This document shows positions 23,301 to 36,700 of a DNA stretch of 64,000 nt, piece by piece (position 1 is the first letter of the stretch; every line of letters begins with the position of its first letter). The stretch is taken from assembly GCA_964020085.1 (NCBI GenBank), contig CAXHUQ010001387.1, positions 342,501 to 406,500 on the forward strand. Direction: 5' to 3'. The notes under the pieces were generated by a model. The model was not told the origin of the DNA. It searched no databases and worked only from the letters and a program-made list of their open reading frames with translations. This DNA is from Micromussa lordhowensis. Taxonomy: Eukaryota; Cnidaria; Anthozoa; Scleractinia; Lobophylliidae. A program made the position numbers and the translations under genes.

Positions 23301-26300
23301 AGGAGATGATGCCATTTGCGCCAGGGTGTTTTTGAAGCCCCTATAGTCGGCCTACTTTTTTGAGCATTTTGCCTTGGTCCCCCCTTGGCAAAACCTCAGA
23401 AAATGGCCGATTTAGGTGTCCTTGCCAAATTTGTCATAACTCGGCTCTGCGGACACTTATGGAGCCGCAGTTTGCAGCAAAATGTTGTGCTATGTTTGCA
23501 CTTTAAGTGCATACAAATTAGGAGATGATGCTATTTGCGCCAGGGTGTTTTTGAAGCCCCTATAGTCGGCCTACTTTTTTGAGCATTTTGCCGTGGTCCC
23601 CCCTTGGCAAAATCTCAGGAAATGGCCGATTTAGGTGTCCTTGCCAAATTTGTCATAACTCGGCTTTGCGGACACTTATGGAACCGCAGTTTGCAGCAAA
23701 ATGTTGTGCTATGTTTGCACTTCAAGTGCATACTAATTAGGAGATGATGCCATTTGCGCCAGGGTGTTTTTGAAGCCCCTATAGTCGGCCAACTTTTTTG
23801 AGCATTTTGCCTTGGTCCCCCCTTGGCAAAATCTCAGAAAATGGCCGATTTAGGTGTCCTTGCCAAATTTGTCATAACTCGGCTCCGCGGACACTTATGG
23901 AGCCGCAGTTTGCAGCAAAATGTTGTGCTATGTTTGCACTTCAAGTGCATACTAATTAGGAGATGATGCCATTTGCGCCAGGGTGTTTTTGAAGCCCCTA
24001 TAATCGGCCTACTTTTTTTAACATTTTGCCTTGGTCCCCCCTTGGCAAAATCTCAGAAAATGGCCGATTTAGGTGTCCTTGCCAAATTTGTCATAACTCG
24101 GGTCTGCGGACACTTATGGAGCCACAGTTTGCAGCAAAATGTTGTGCTATGTTTGCACTTCAAGTGCATACTAATTAGAATATGATGCCATTTGCGCCAG
24201 GGTGTTTTTGAAGTCCCTATAGTCGGCCTACTTTTTTGAGCATTTTGCCTTGGTCCCCCCTTGTCAAAATCTCAGAAAATGGCCGATTTAGGTGTCCTTG
24301 CCAAATTTGTCATAACTCGGCTCTGCGGACACTTATGGAGCCACAGTTTGCAGCAAAATGTTGTGCTATGTTTGCACTTCAAGTGCATACTAATTAAGAG
24401 ATGATGCCATTTGCGCCAGGGTGTTTTTGAAGCCCCTATAATCGGCCTACTTTTTTGAGCATTTTGCCTTGGTCCCCCCTTGGCAAAATCTCAGAAAATG
24501 GCCGATTTAGGTGTCCTTGCCAAATTTGTCATAACTCGGGTCTGCGGACACTTATGGAGCCACAGTTTGCAGCAAAATGTTGTGCTATGTTTGCACTTCA
24601 AGTGCATACTAATTAGGATATGATGCCATTTGCGCCAGGGTGTTTTTGAAGTCCCTATAGTCGGCCTACTTTTTTGAGCATTTTGCCTTGGTCCCCCCTT
24701 GTCAAAATCTCAGAAAATGGCCGATTTAGGTGTCCTTGCCAAATTTGTCATAACTCGGCTCTGCGGACACTTATGGAGCCACAGTTTGCAGCAAAATGTT
24801 GTGCTATGTTTACACTTCAAGTGCATACTATTTAGGAGATGATGCCATTTGCGCCAGGGTGTTTTTGAAGCCCCTATAGTCGGCCTACTTTTTTGAGCAT
24901 TTTGCCTTGGTCCCCCCTTGGCAAAATCTCAGAAAATGGCCGATTTAGGTGTCCTTGCCAAATTTGTCATAACTCGGGTCTGCGGACACTTATGGAGCCA
25001 CAGTTTGCAGCAAAATCTTGTGCTATGTTTGCACTTCAAGTGCATACTAATTAGGAGATGATGCCATTTGCGCCAGGGTGTTTTTGAAGCCCCTATAGTC
25101 GGCGTACTTTTTTGAGCATTTTGCCTTGGTCCCCCCTTGTCAAAATCTCAGAAAATGGCCGATTTAGGTGTCCTTGCCAAATTTGTCATCACTCGGCTCT
25201 GCGGACACTTATGGAGCCACAGTTTGCAGCAAAATGTTGTGCTATGTTTGCACTTCAAGTGCATACTAATTAGAATATGATGCCATTTGCGCCAGGGTGT
25301 TTTTGAAGTCCCTATAGTCGGCCTACTTTTTTGAGCATTTTGCCTTGGTCCCCCCTTGTCAAAATCTCAGAAAATGGCCGATTTAGGTGTCCTTGCCAAA
25401 TTTGTCATAACTCGGCTCTGCGGACACTTATGGAGCCACAGTTTGCAGCAAAATGTTGTGCTATGTTTGCACTTCAAGTGCATACTAATTAAGAGATGAT
25501 GCCATTTGCGCCAGGGTGTTTTTGAAGCCCCTATAATCGGCCTACTTTTTTGAGCATTTTGCCTTGGTCCCCCCTTGGCAAAATCTCAGAAAATGGCCGA
25601 TTTAGGTGTCCTTGCCAAATTTGTCATAACTCGGGTCTGCGGACACTTATGGAGCCACAGTTTGCAGCAAAATGTTGTGCTATGTTTGCACTTCAAGTGC
25701 ATACTAATTAGGATATGATGCCATTTGCGCCAGGGTGTTTTTGAAGTCCCTATAGTCGGCCTACTTTTTTGAGCATTTTGCCTTGGTCCCCCCTTGTCAA
25801 AATCTCAGAAAATGGCCGATTTAGGTGTCCTTGCCAAATTTGTCATAACTCGGCTCTGCGGACACTTATGGAGCCACAGTTTGCAGCAAAATGTTGTGCT
25901 ATGTTTACACTTCAAGTGCATACTATTTAGGAGATGATGCCATTTGCGCCAGGGTGTTTTTGAAGCCCCTATAGTCGGCCTACTTTTTTGAGCATTTTGC
26001 CTTGGTCCCCCCTTGGCAAAATCTCAGAAAATGGCCGATTTAGGTGTCCTTGCCAAATTTGTCATAACTCGGGTCTGCGGACACTTATGGAGCCACAGTT
26101 TGCAGCAAAATCTTGTGCTATGTTTGCACTTCAAGTGCATACTAATTAGGAGATGATGCCATTTGCGCCAGGGTGTTTTTGAAGCCCCTATAGTCGGCGT
26201 ACTTTTTTGAGCATTTTGCCTTGGTCCCCCCTTGTCAAAATCTCAGAAAATGGCCGATTTAGGTGTCCTTGCCAAATTTGTCATCACTCGGCTCTGCGGA

Positions 26301-26800
26301 CACTTATGGAGCCACAGTTTGCAGCAAAATGTTGTGCTATGTTTGCACTTGAAGTGCATGCTAATTAGGAGATGATGCCATTTGCGCCAGGGTGTTTTTG
26401 AAGCCCCTATAGTCGGCCTACTTTTTTGAGCATTTTGCCTTGGTCCCCCCTTGGCAAAATCTCAGAAAATGGCCGATTTAGGTGTCCTTGCCAAATTTTT
26501 CATAATTCGGCTCTGCGGACACTTATTGAGCCGCAGTTTGCAGCAAAATGTTGTGTTATGTTTGCACTTCAAGTGCATACTAATTAGGAGATGATGCCAT
26601 TTGCGCCAGGGTGTTTTTGAAGCCCCTATAGTCGGCCTACTTTTTTGAGCATTTTGCCTTGGTCCCCCCTTGGCAAAATCTCAGAAAAAGGCCGATTTAG
26701 GTGTCCTTGCCAAATTTGTCATAACTCGGCTCTGCGGACACTTATGGAGCCGCAGTTTGCAGCAAAATGTTGTGCTATGTTTGCACTTCAAGTGCATACT
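20340..26800 (+). repeat. Higher-order repeats: 11-mer (2409 bp) and 5-mer (1095 bp)
   Basis: Four independent markers show exact 2409-bp spacing (11 x 219): tcggctttgcgg (21251/23660), the gaatatgatgcc variant (21769/24178), tgtcatcactcgg (about 22775/25184) and the cctttttttaacatt variant (about 21601/24010). The last part of the second copy is repeated again 1095 bp on (24178/25273; 25186/26281). A trimer step (657 bp) occurs at 20594/21251. Confidence 0.88.
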
Positions 26801-29779
26801 AATTAGGAGATGATGCCATTTGTGCCAGGGTGTTTTTGAAGCCCCTATAGTCGGCCTACTTTTTTGAGCATTTTGCCTTGGTCCCCCCTTGGCAAAATCT
26901 CAGAAAATGGCCGATTTAGGTGTCCTTGCCAAATTTGTCATAACTCGGCTCTGCGGACACTTATGGAGCCACAGTTTGCAGCAAAATGTTGTGCTATGTT
27001 TGCACTTCAAGTGCATACTAATTTGGAGATGATGCCATTTGCGCCAGGGTGTTTTTGAAGCCCCTATAGTCGGCCTACTTTTTTGAGCATTTTGCCTTGG
27101 TCCCCCCTTGGCAAAATCTCAAAAAAATGGCCGATTTAGGTGTCCTTGCCAAATTTGTCATAACTCGGCTCTGCGGACACTTATGGAGCCGCAGTTTGCA
27201 GCAAAATGTTGTGCTATGTTTGCACTTTAAGTGCATACTAATTAGGAGATGATGCCATTTGCGCCAGGGTGTTTTTGAAGCCCCTATAGTCGGCCTACTT
27301 TTTTGAGCATTTTGCCTTGGTCCCCCCTTGGCAAAATCTCAGAAAATGGCCGATTTAGGTGTCCTTCCCAAATTTGTCATAATTTGGCATGCGGACACTT
27401 ATGGAGCCGCAGTTTGCAGCAAAATGTTGTGCTATGTTTGCACTTCAAGTGCATACTAATTAGGAGATGATGCCATGTGCGCCAGGGTGTTTTTGAAGCC
27501 ACTATAGTCGGCCTACTTTTTTGAGCATTTTGCCTTGGTCCCCCCTTGGCAAAATCTCAGAAAACGGCCGATTTAGGTTTCCTTGCCAAATTTGTCATAA
27601 CTCGGCTCTGCGGACACTTATGGAGCCGCAGTTTGCAGCAAAATGTTGTGCTATGTTTGCACTTCAAGTGCATACTAATTAGGAGATGATGCCATTTGCG
27701 CCAGGGTGTTTTTGAAGCCCCTATAGTCGGCCTACTTTTTTGAGCATTTTGCCTTGGTCCCCCCTTGGCAAAATCTCAGAAAATGGCCGATTTAGGTGTC
27801 CTTGCCAAATTTGTCATAACTCGGCTCTGCGGACACTTATGGAGCCGCAGTTTGCAGCAAAATGTTGTGCTATGTTTGCACTTTAAGTGCATACTAATTA
27901 GGAGATGATGCCATTTGCGCCAGGGTGTTTTTGAAGCCCCTATAGTCGGCCTACTCTTTTGAGCATTTTGCCTTGGTCCCCCCTTGGCAAAATCTCAGAA
28001 AATGGCCGATTTAGGTGTCCTTCCCAAATTTGTCATAATTTGGCATGCGGACACTTATGGAGCCGCAGTTTGCAGCAAAATGTTGTGCTATGTTTGCACT
28101 TCAAGTGCATACTAATTAGGAGATAATGCCATGTGCGCCAGGGTGTTTTTGAAGCCACTATAGTCGGCCTACTTTTTTGAGCATTTTGCCTTGGTCCCCC
28201 CTTGGCAAAATCTCAGAAAACGGCCGATTTAGGTGTCCTTGCCAAATTTGTCATAACTCGGCTCTGCGGACACTTATGGAGCCGCAGTTTGCAGCAAAAT
28301 GTTGTGCTATGTTTGCACTTCAAGTGCATACTAATTAGGAGATGATGCCATTTGCGCCAGGGTGTTTTTGAAGCCCCTATAGTCGGCCTACTTTTTTGAG
28401 CATTTTGCCTTGGTCCCCCCTTGGCAAAATCTTAGAAAATGGCCGATTTAGGTGTCCTTGCCAAATTTGTCATAACTCGGCTCTGCGGACACTTATGGAG
28501 CCGCAGTTTGCAGCAAAATGTTGTGCTATGTTTGCACTTTAAGTGCATACTAACTAGGAGATAATGCCATTTGCGCCAGGGTGTTTTTGAAGCCCTATAG
28601 TCGGCCTACTCTTTTAAGCATTTTGCCTTGGTCCCCCCTTGGCAAAATCTCAGAAAATGGCCGATTTAGGTGTCCTTGCCAAATTTGTCATAACTCGGCT
28701 CTGCGGACACTTATGGAGCCGCAGTTTGCAGCAAAATGTTGTGCTATGTTTGCACTTCAAGTGCATACTAATTAGGAGATGATGCCATTTGCGCCAGGGT
28801 GTTTTTGAAGCCCCTATAGTCGGCCTACTTTTTTGAGCATTTTGCCTTGGTCCCCCCTTGGCAAAATCTTAGAAAATGGCCGATTTAGGTGTCCTTGCCA
28901 AATTTGTCATAACTCGGCTCTGCGGACACTTATGGAGCCGCAGTTTGCAGCAAAATGTTGTGCTATGTTTGCACTTTAAGAGCATACTAATTAGGAGATG
29001 ATGCCATTTGCGCCAGGGTGTTTTTGAAGCCCCTATAGTCGGCCTACTTTTTTGAGCATTTTGCCTTGGTCCCCCCTTGGCAAAATCTCAGAAAATGGCC
29101 GATTTAGGTGTCCTTCCCAAATTTGTCATAATTTGGCATGCGGACACTTATGGAGCCGCAGTTTGCAGCAAAATGTTGTGCTATGTTTGCACTTCAAGTG
29201 CATACTAATTAGGAGATGATGCCATTTGCGCCAGGGTGTTTTTGAAGCCACTCTAGTCGGCCTACTTTTTTGAGCATTTTGCCTTGGTCCCCCCTTGGCA
29301 AAATCTTAGAAAATTGCCGATTTAGGTGTCCTTGCCAAATTTGTCATAACTCGGCTCTGCGGACACTTATGGAGCGGCAGTTTGCAGCAAAATGTTGTGC
29401 TATGTTCGCACTTCAAGAGCATACTAATTAGGAGATGATGCCATTTGCGCCAGGGTGTTTTTGAAGCCCCTATAGTCGGCCTACTTTTTTGAGCATTTTG
29501 CCTTGGTCCCCCCTTGGCAAAATCTCAGACAATGGCCGATTTAGGTGTCCTTCCCAAATGTGTCATAATTTGGCATGCGGACACTTATGGAGCCGCAGTT
29601 TGCAGCAAAATGTTGTGCTATGTTTGCACTTCAAGTGCATACTAATTAGGAGATGATGCCATGTGCGCCAGGGTGTTTTTGAAGCCCCTATAGTCGGCCT
29701 ACTTTTTTGAGCATTTTGCCTTGGTCCCCCCTTGGCAAAATCTCAGAAAATGGCCGATTTAGGTGTCCTTGCCAAATTT

Positions 29780-32700
29780 GTCATAACTCGGCTCTGCGGA
29801 CACTTATGGAGCCACAGTTTGCAGCAAAATCTTGTGCTATGTTTGCACTTCAAGTGCATACTAATTAGGATATGATGCCATTTGCGCCAGGGTGTTTTTG
29901 AAGCCCCTATAGTCGGCGTACTTTTTTGAGCATTTTGCCTTGGTCCCCCCTTGTCAAAATCTCAGAAAATGGCCGATTTAGGTGTCCTTGCCTAATTTGT
30001 CATAACTCGGCTCTGCGGACACTTATGGAGCCACAGTTTGCAGCAAAATGTTGTGCTATGTTTGCACTTGAAGTGCATGCTAATTAGGAGATGATGCCAT
30101 TTGCGCCAGGGTGATTTTGAAGCCCCTATAGTCGGCCTACTTTTTTGAGCATTTTGCCTTGGTCCCCCCTTGGCAAAATCTCAGAAAATGGCCGATTTAG
30201 GTGTCCTTGCCAAATTTGTCATAATTCGGCTCTGCGGACACTTATTGAGCCGCAGTTTGCAGCAAAATGTTGTGTTATGTTTGCACTTCAAGTGCATACT
30301 AATTAGGAGATGATGCCATTTGCGCCAGGGTGTTTTTGAAGCCCCTATAGTCGGCCTACTTTTTTGAGCATTTTGCCTTGGTCCCCCCTTGGCAAAATCT
30401 CAGAAAATAGCCGATTTAGGTGTTCTTGCCAAATTTGTCATAACTTGGCACTGCGGACACTTATGGAGCCGCAGTTTGCAGCAAAATGTTGTGCTATGTT
30501 TGCACTTCAATTGCATACTAATTAGGAGATGATGCCATTTGCGCCAGGGTGTTTTTGAAGCCCCTATAGTCGGCCTACTCTTTTGAGCATTTTGCCTTGG
30601 TCCCCCCTAGGCAAAATCTCAGAAAATGGCCGATTTAGGTGTCCTTGCCAAATTTGTCATAACTCGGCTCTGCGGACACTTATAGAGCCGCAGTTTGCAG
30701 CAAAATGTTGTGCTATATTTGCACTTCAAGTGCATACTAATTAGGAGATGATGCCATTTGCGCCAGGGTGTTTTTGAAGCCCCTATAGTCGGCCTACTCT
30801 TTTGAGCATTTTGCCTTGGTCCCCCCTTGGCAAAATCTCAGAAAATGGCCGATTTAGGTGTCCTTGCCAAATTTGTAATAACTCGGCTCTGCGGACACTT
30901 ATGGAGCCGCAGTTTGCAGCAAAATGTTGTGCTATGTTTGCACTTCAAGTGCATACTAATTAAGAGATGATGCCATTTGCGCCAGGGTGTTTTTGAAGCC
31001 CCTATAGTCGGCCTACTTTTTTGAGCATTTTGCCTTGGTACCCCCTTGGCAAAATCTCAGAAAATGGCTGATTTAGGTGTCCTTGCCAAATTTGTCATAA
31101 CTCGGCTCTGTGGACACTTATGGAGCCGCAGTTTGCAGCAAAATGTTGTGCTATGTTTGCACTTCAAGTGCATACTAATTACGAGATGATGCCATTTGCG
31201 CCAGGTTGTTTTTGAATCCCCTATAGTCGGCCTACTTTTTTGAGCATTTTGCCTTGGTCCCCCCTTGGCAAAATCTCAGAAAATGGCCGATTTAGGTGTC
31301 CTTGCCAAATTTGTCATAACTCGGCTCTGCGGACACTTATGGAGCCGCAGTTTGCAGCAAAATGTTGTGCTATGTTTGCACTTCAAGTGCATACTAATTA
31401 GGAGATGATGCCATTTGCGCCAGGGTGTTTTTGAAGCCCCTATAGTCGGCCTACTTTTTTGAGCATTTTGCCTTGGTACCCCCTTGGCAAAATCTCAGAA
31501 AATGGCTGATTTAGGTGTCCTTGCCAAATTTGTCATAACTCGGCTCTGTGGACACTTATGGAGCCGCAGTTTGCAGCAAAATGTTGTGCTATGTTTGCAC
31601 TTCAAGTGCATACTAATTAGGAGATGATGCCATTTGCGCCAGGTTGTTTTTGAATCCCCTATAGTCGGCCTACTTTTTTGAGCATTTTGCCTTGGTCCCC
31701 CCTTGGCAAAATCTCAGAAAATGGCCGATTTAGGTGTCCTTGCCAAATTTGTCATAACTCGGCTCTGCGGACACTTATGGAGCCGCAGTTTGCAGCAAAA
31801 TGTTGTGCTATGTTTGCACTTCAAGTGCATACTAATTAGGAGATGATGCCATTTGCGCCAGGGTGTTTTTGAAGCCCCTATAGTCGGCCTACTTTTTTGA
31901 GCATTTTGCCTTGGTCCCCCCTTGGCAAAATCTCAGAAAATGGCCGATTTAGGTGTCCTTGCCAAATTTGTCATAACTCGGCTTTGCGGACACTTATGGA
32001 GCCGCAGTTTGAAGCAAAATGTTGTGCTATGTTTGCACTTCAAGTGCATACTAATTAGGAGATGATGCCATTTGCGCCAGGGTGTTTTTGAAGCCCCTAT
32101 AGTCGGCCTACTTTTTTGAGCATTTTGCCTTGGTCACCCGTGGCAAAATCTCAGAAAATGGCCGATTTAGGTGTCCTTGCCAAATTTGTCATAACTCGGC
32201 TCTGTGGACACTTATGGAGCCGCAGTTTGCAGCAAAATGTTTTACTATGTTTGCACTTCAAGTGCATACTAATTAGGAGATGATGCCATTTGCGCCAGGG
32301 TGTTTTTGAAGCCCCTATAGTCGGCCTACTTTTTTGAGCATTTTGCCTTGGTCCGCCCTTGGCAAAATGTCAGAAAATGGCCGATTTAGGTGTCCTTGCC
32401 AAATTTGTCATAACTCGGCTCTGCGGACACTTATGGAGCCGCAGTTTGCAGCAAAATGTTGTGCTATCTTTGCACTTCAAGTGCATACTAATTAGGAGAT
32501 GATGCCATTTGCGCCAGGGTGTTTTTTAAGCCCCTATAGTCGGCCTACTTTTTTGAGCATTTTGCCTTGGTCCCCCCTTGGCAAAATCTCAGAAAATGGC
32601 CGATTTAGGTGTCCTTGCCAAATTTGTCTTAACTCGGCTTTGCGGACACTTATGGAGCCGCAGTTTGAAGCAAAATGTTGTGCAATGTTTGCAAATCAAG

Positions 32701-35700
32701 TGCATACTAATTAGAAGATGATGCCATTTGCGCCAGGGTGTTTTTGAAGCCCCTATACTCGGCCTACTTTTTTGAGCATTTTGCCTTGGTCCCCCCTTGG
32801 CAAAATCTCAGAAAATGGCCGATTTAGGTGTCCTTGCCAAATTTGTCATAACTCGGCTCTGCGGACACTTATGGAGCCGCAGTTTGCAGCAAAATGTTGT
32901 GCTATGTTTGCACTTCAAGTGCATACTAATTAGGAGATGATGCCATTTGCGCCAGGGTGTTTTTGAAGCCCCTATAGTCGGCCTACTTTTTTGAGCATTT
33001 TGCCTTGGTCCCCCCTTGGCAAAATCTCAGAAAATGGCCGATTTAGGTGTCCTTGCCAAATTTGTCATAACTCGGCTCTGCGGACACTTATGGAGCCGCA
33101 GTTTGCAGCAAAATGTTGTGCTATGTTTGCACTTCAAGTGCATACTAATTAGCAGATGATGCCATCTGCGCCAGGGTGTTTTTGAAGCCCCTATAGTCGG
33201 CCTACTTTTTTGAGCATTTTGCCTTGGTCCCCCCTTGGCAAAATCTCAGAAAATGGCCGATTTAGGTGTCCTTGCCAAATTTGTCATAACTCGGCTCTGC
33301 GGACACTTATGGAGCCGCAGTTTGCAGCAAAATGTTGTGCTATGTTTGCACTTCAAGTGCATACTAATTAGCAGATGATGCCATCTGCGCCAGGGTGTTT
33401 TTGATGCCCCTATAGTCGGCCTACTTTTTTGAGCATTTTGCCTTGGTTCCCCCCTTGGCAAAATCTCAGAAAATGGCCGATTTAGGTTTCCTTGCCAAAT
33501 TTGTCATAACTCGGCTCCGCGGACACTTATGGAGCCGCAGTTTGCAGCAAAATGTTGTGCTATGTTTGCACTTCAAGTGCATACTAATTAGGAGATGATG
33601 CCATTTGCGCCAGGGTGTTTTTGAAGCCCCTATAATCGGCCTACTTTTTTGAGCATTTTGCCTTGGTCCCCCCTTGGCAAAATCTCAGAAAATGGCCGAT
33701 TTAGGTGTCCTTGCCAAATTTGTCATAACTCGGGTCTGCGGACACTTATGGAGCCACAGTTTGCAGCAAAATGTTGTGCTATGTTTGCACTTCAAGTGCA
33801 TACTAATTAGGATATGATGCCATTTGCGCCAGGGTGTTTTTGAAGTCCCTATAGTCGGCCTACTTTTTTGAGCATTTTGCCTTGGTCCCCCCTTGTCAAA
33901 ATCTCAGAAAATGGCCGATTTAGGTGTCCTTGCCAAATTTGTCATAACTCGGCTCTGCGGACACTTATGGAGCCACAGTTTGCAGCAAAATGTTGTGCTA
34001 TGTTTGCACTTCAAGTGCATACAATTTAGGAGATGATGCCATTTGCGCCAGGGTGTTTTTGAAGCCCCTATAGTCGGCCTACTTTTTTGAGCATTTTGCC
34101 TTGGTCCCCCCTTGGCAAAATCTCAGAAAATGGCCGATTTAGGTGTCCTTGCCAAATTTGTCATAACTCGGGTCTGCGGACACTTATGGAGCCACAGTTT
34201 GCAGCAAAATCTTGTGCTATGTTTGCACTTCAAGTGCATACTAATTAGGATATGATGCCATTTGCGCCAGGGTGTTTTTGAAGCCCCTATAGTCGGCGTA
34301 CTTTTTTGAGCATTTTGCCTTGGTCCCCCCTTGTCAAAATCTCAGAAAATGGCCGATTTAGGTGTCCTTGCCAAATTTGTCATAACTCGGCTCTGCGGAC
34401 ACTTATGGAGCCACAGTTTGCAGCAAAATGTTGTGCTATGTTTGCACTTGAAGTGCATGCTAATTAGGAGATGATGCTATTTGCGCCAGGGTGATTTTGA
34501 AGCCCCTATAGTCGGCCTACTTTTTTGAGCATTTTGCCTTGGTCCCCCCTTGGCAAAATCTCAGAAAATGGCCGATTTAGGTGTCCTTGCCAAATTTGTC
34601 ATAATTCGGCTCTGCGGACACTTATTGAGCCGCAGTTTGCAGCAAAATGTTGTGTTATGTTTGCACTTCAAGTGCATACTAATTAGGAGATGATGCCATT
34701 TGCGCCAGGGTGTTTTTGAAGCCCCTATAGTCGGCCTACTTTTTTGAGCATTTTGCCTTGGTCCCCCCTTGGCAAAATCTCAGAAAATAGCCGATTTAGG
34801 TGTCCTTGCTAAATTTGTCATAACTCGGCTTTGCGGACACTTATGGAGCCGCACTTTGCAGCAAGATGTTGTGCTATGTTTGCACTTCAAGTGGATACTA
34901 ATTAGGAGATGATGCCATTTGCGCCAGGGTGTTTTTGAAGCCCCTATAGTCGGCCTACTTTTTTGAGCATTTTGCCTTGGTCCCCCCTTGGCAAAATCTC
35001 AGAAAATAGCCGATTTAGGTGTCCTTGCCAAATTTGTCATAACTTGGCACTGCGGACACTTATGGAGCCGCAGTTTGCAGCAAAATGTTGTGCTATGTTT
35101 GCACTTCAAGTGCATACTAATTAGGAGATGATGCCATTTGCGCCAGGGTGTTTTTGAAGCCCCTGTATTCGGCCTACTTTTTTTAACATTTTTCCTTGGT
35201 CCCCCCTTGGCAAAATCTCAGAAAATGGCCGATTTAGGTGTCCTTGCCAAATTTGTCATAACTCGGCTCTGAGGACACGTATTGAGCCGCAGTTTGCAGC
35301 AAAATGTTGTGCTATGTTTGCACTTCAAGTGCATACTAATTAGGAGATGATGCCATTTGCGCCAGGGTGTTTTTGAAGCCCCTATAGTCGGCCTACTCTT
35401 TTGAGCATTTTGCCTTGGTCCCCCCTAGGCAAAATCTCAGAAAATGGCCGATTTAGGTGTCCTTGCCAAATTTGTCATAACTCGGCTCTGCGGACACTTA
35501 TAGAGCCGCAGTTTGCAGCAAAATGTTGTGCTATGTTTGCACTTCAAGTGCATACTAATTAGGAGATGATGCCATTTGCGCCAGGGTGTTTTTGAAGCCC
35601 CTATAGTCGGCCTACTCTTTTGAGCTTTTTGCCTTGGTCCCCCCTTGGCAAAATCTCAGAAAATGGCCGATTTAGGTGTCCTTGCCAAATTTGTCATAAC

Positions 35701-36700
35701 TCGGCTCTGCGGACACTTATGGAGCCGCAGTTTGCAGCAAAATGTTGTGCTATGTTTGCACTTCAAGTGCATACTAATTAAGAGACGATGCCATTTGCGC
35801 CAGGGTGTTTTTGAAGCCCCTATAATCGGCCTACTTTTTTGAGCATTTTGCCTTGGTACCCCCTTGGCAAAATCTCAGAAAATGGCTGATTTAGGTGTCC
35901 TTGCCAAATTTGTCATAACTCGGCTCTGTGGACACTTATGGAGCCGCAGTTTGCAGCAAAATGTTGTGCTATGTTTGCACTTCAAGTGCATACTAATTAC
36001 GAGATGATGCCATTTGCGCCAGGTTGTTTTTGAATCCCCTATAATCGGCCTACTTTTTTGAGCATTTTGCCTTGGTCCCCCCTTGGCAAAATCTCAGAAA
36101 ATGGCCGATTTAGGTGTCCTTGCCAAATTTGTCATAACTCGGCTCTGCGGACACTTATGGAGCCGCAGTTTGCAGCAAAATGTTGTGCTATGTTTGCACT
36201 TCAAGTGCATACTAATTAGGAGATGATGCCATTTGCGCCAGGGTGTTTTTGAAGCCCCTATAGTCGGCCTACTTTTTTGAGCATTTTGCCTTGGTTCCCC
36301 CCTTGGCAAAATCTCAGAAAATGGCCGATTTAGGTGTCCTTGCCAAATTTGTCATAACTCGGCTTTGCGGACACTTATGGAGCCGCAGTTTGAAGCAAAA
36401 TGTTGTGCTATGTTTGCACTTCAAGTGCATACTAATTAGGAGATGATGCCATTTGCGCCAGGGTGTTTTTGAAGCCCCTATAGTCGGCCTACTTTTTTGA
36501 GCATTTTGCCTTGGTCACCCGTGGCAAAATCTCAGAAAATGGCCGATTTAGGTGTCCTTGCCAAATTTGTCATAACTCGGCTCTGTGGACACTTATGGAG
36601 CCGCAGTTTGCAGCAAAATGTTGTACTATGTTTGCACTTCAAGTGCATACTAATTAGGAGATGATGCCATTTGCGCCAGGGTGTTTTTGAAGCCCCTATA
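29780..36700 (+). repeat. Higher-order repeat: about 20-mer (4.38 kb), two copies
   Basis: The marker gcacttgaagtgcatgc recurs at 30064 and 34444 (4380 bp, 20 x 219). The variants tgattttgaagcc, ctttgcgg with gtttgaagc, and ggtcacccgtggc follow at nearly the same offset. It is the longest unit I can trace in the window. Further copies of its 3' monomers continue to about 40.3 kb. Confidence 0.75.
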
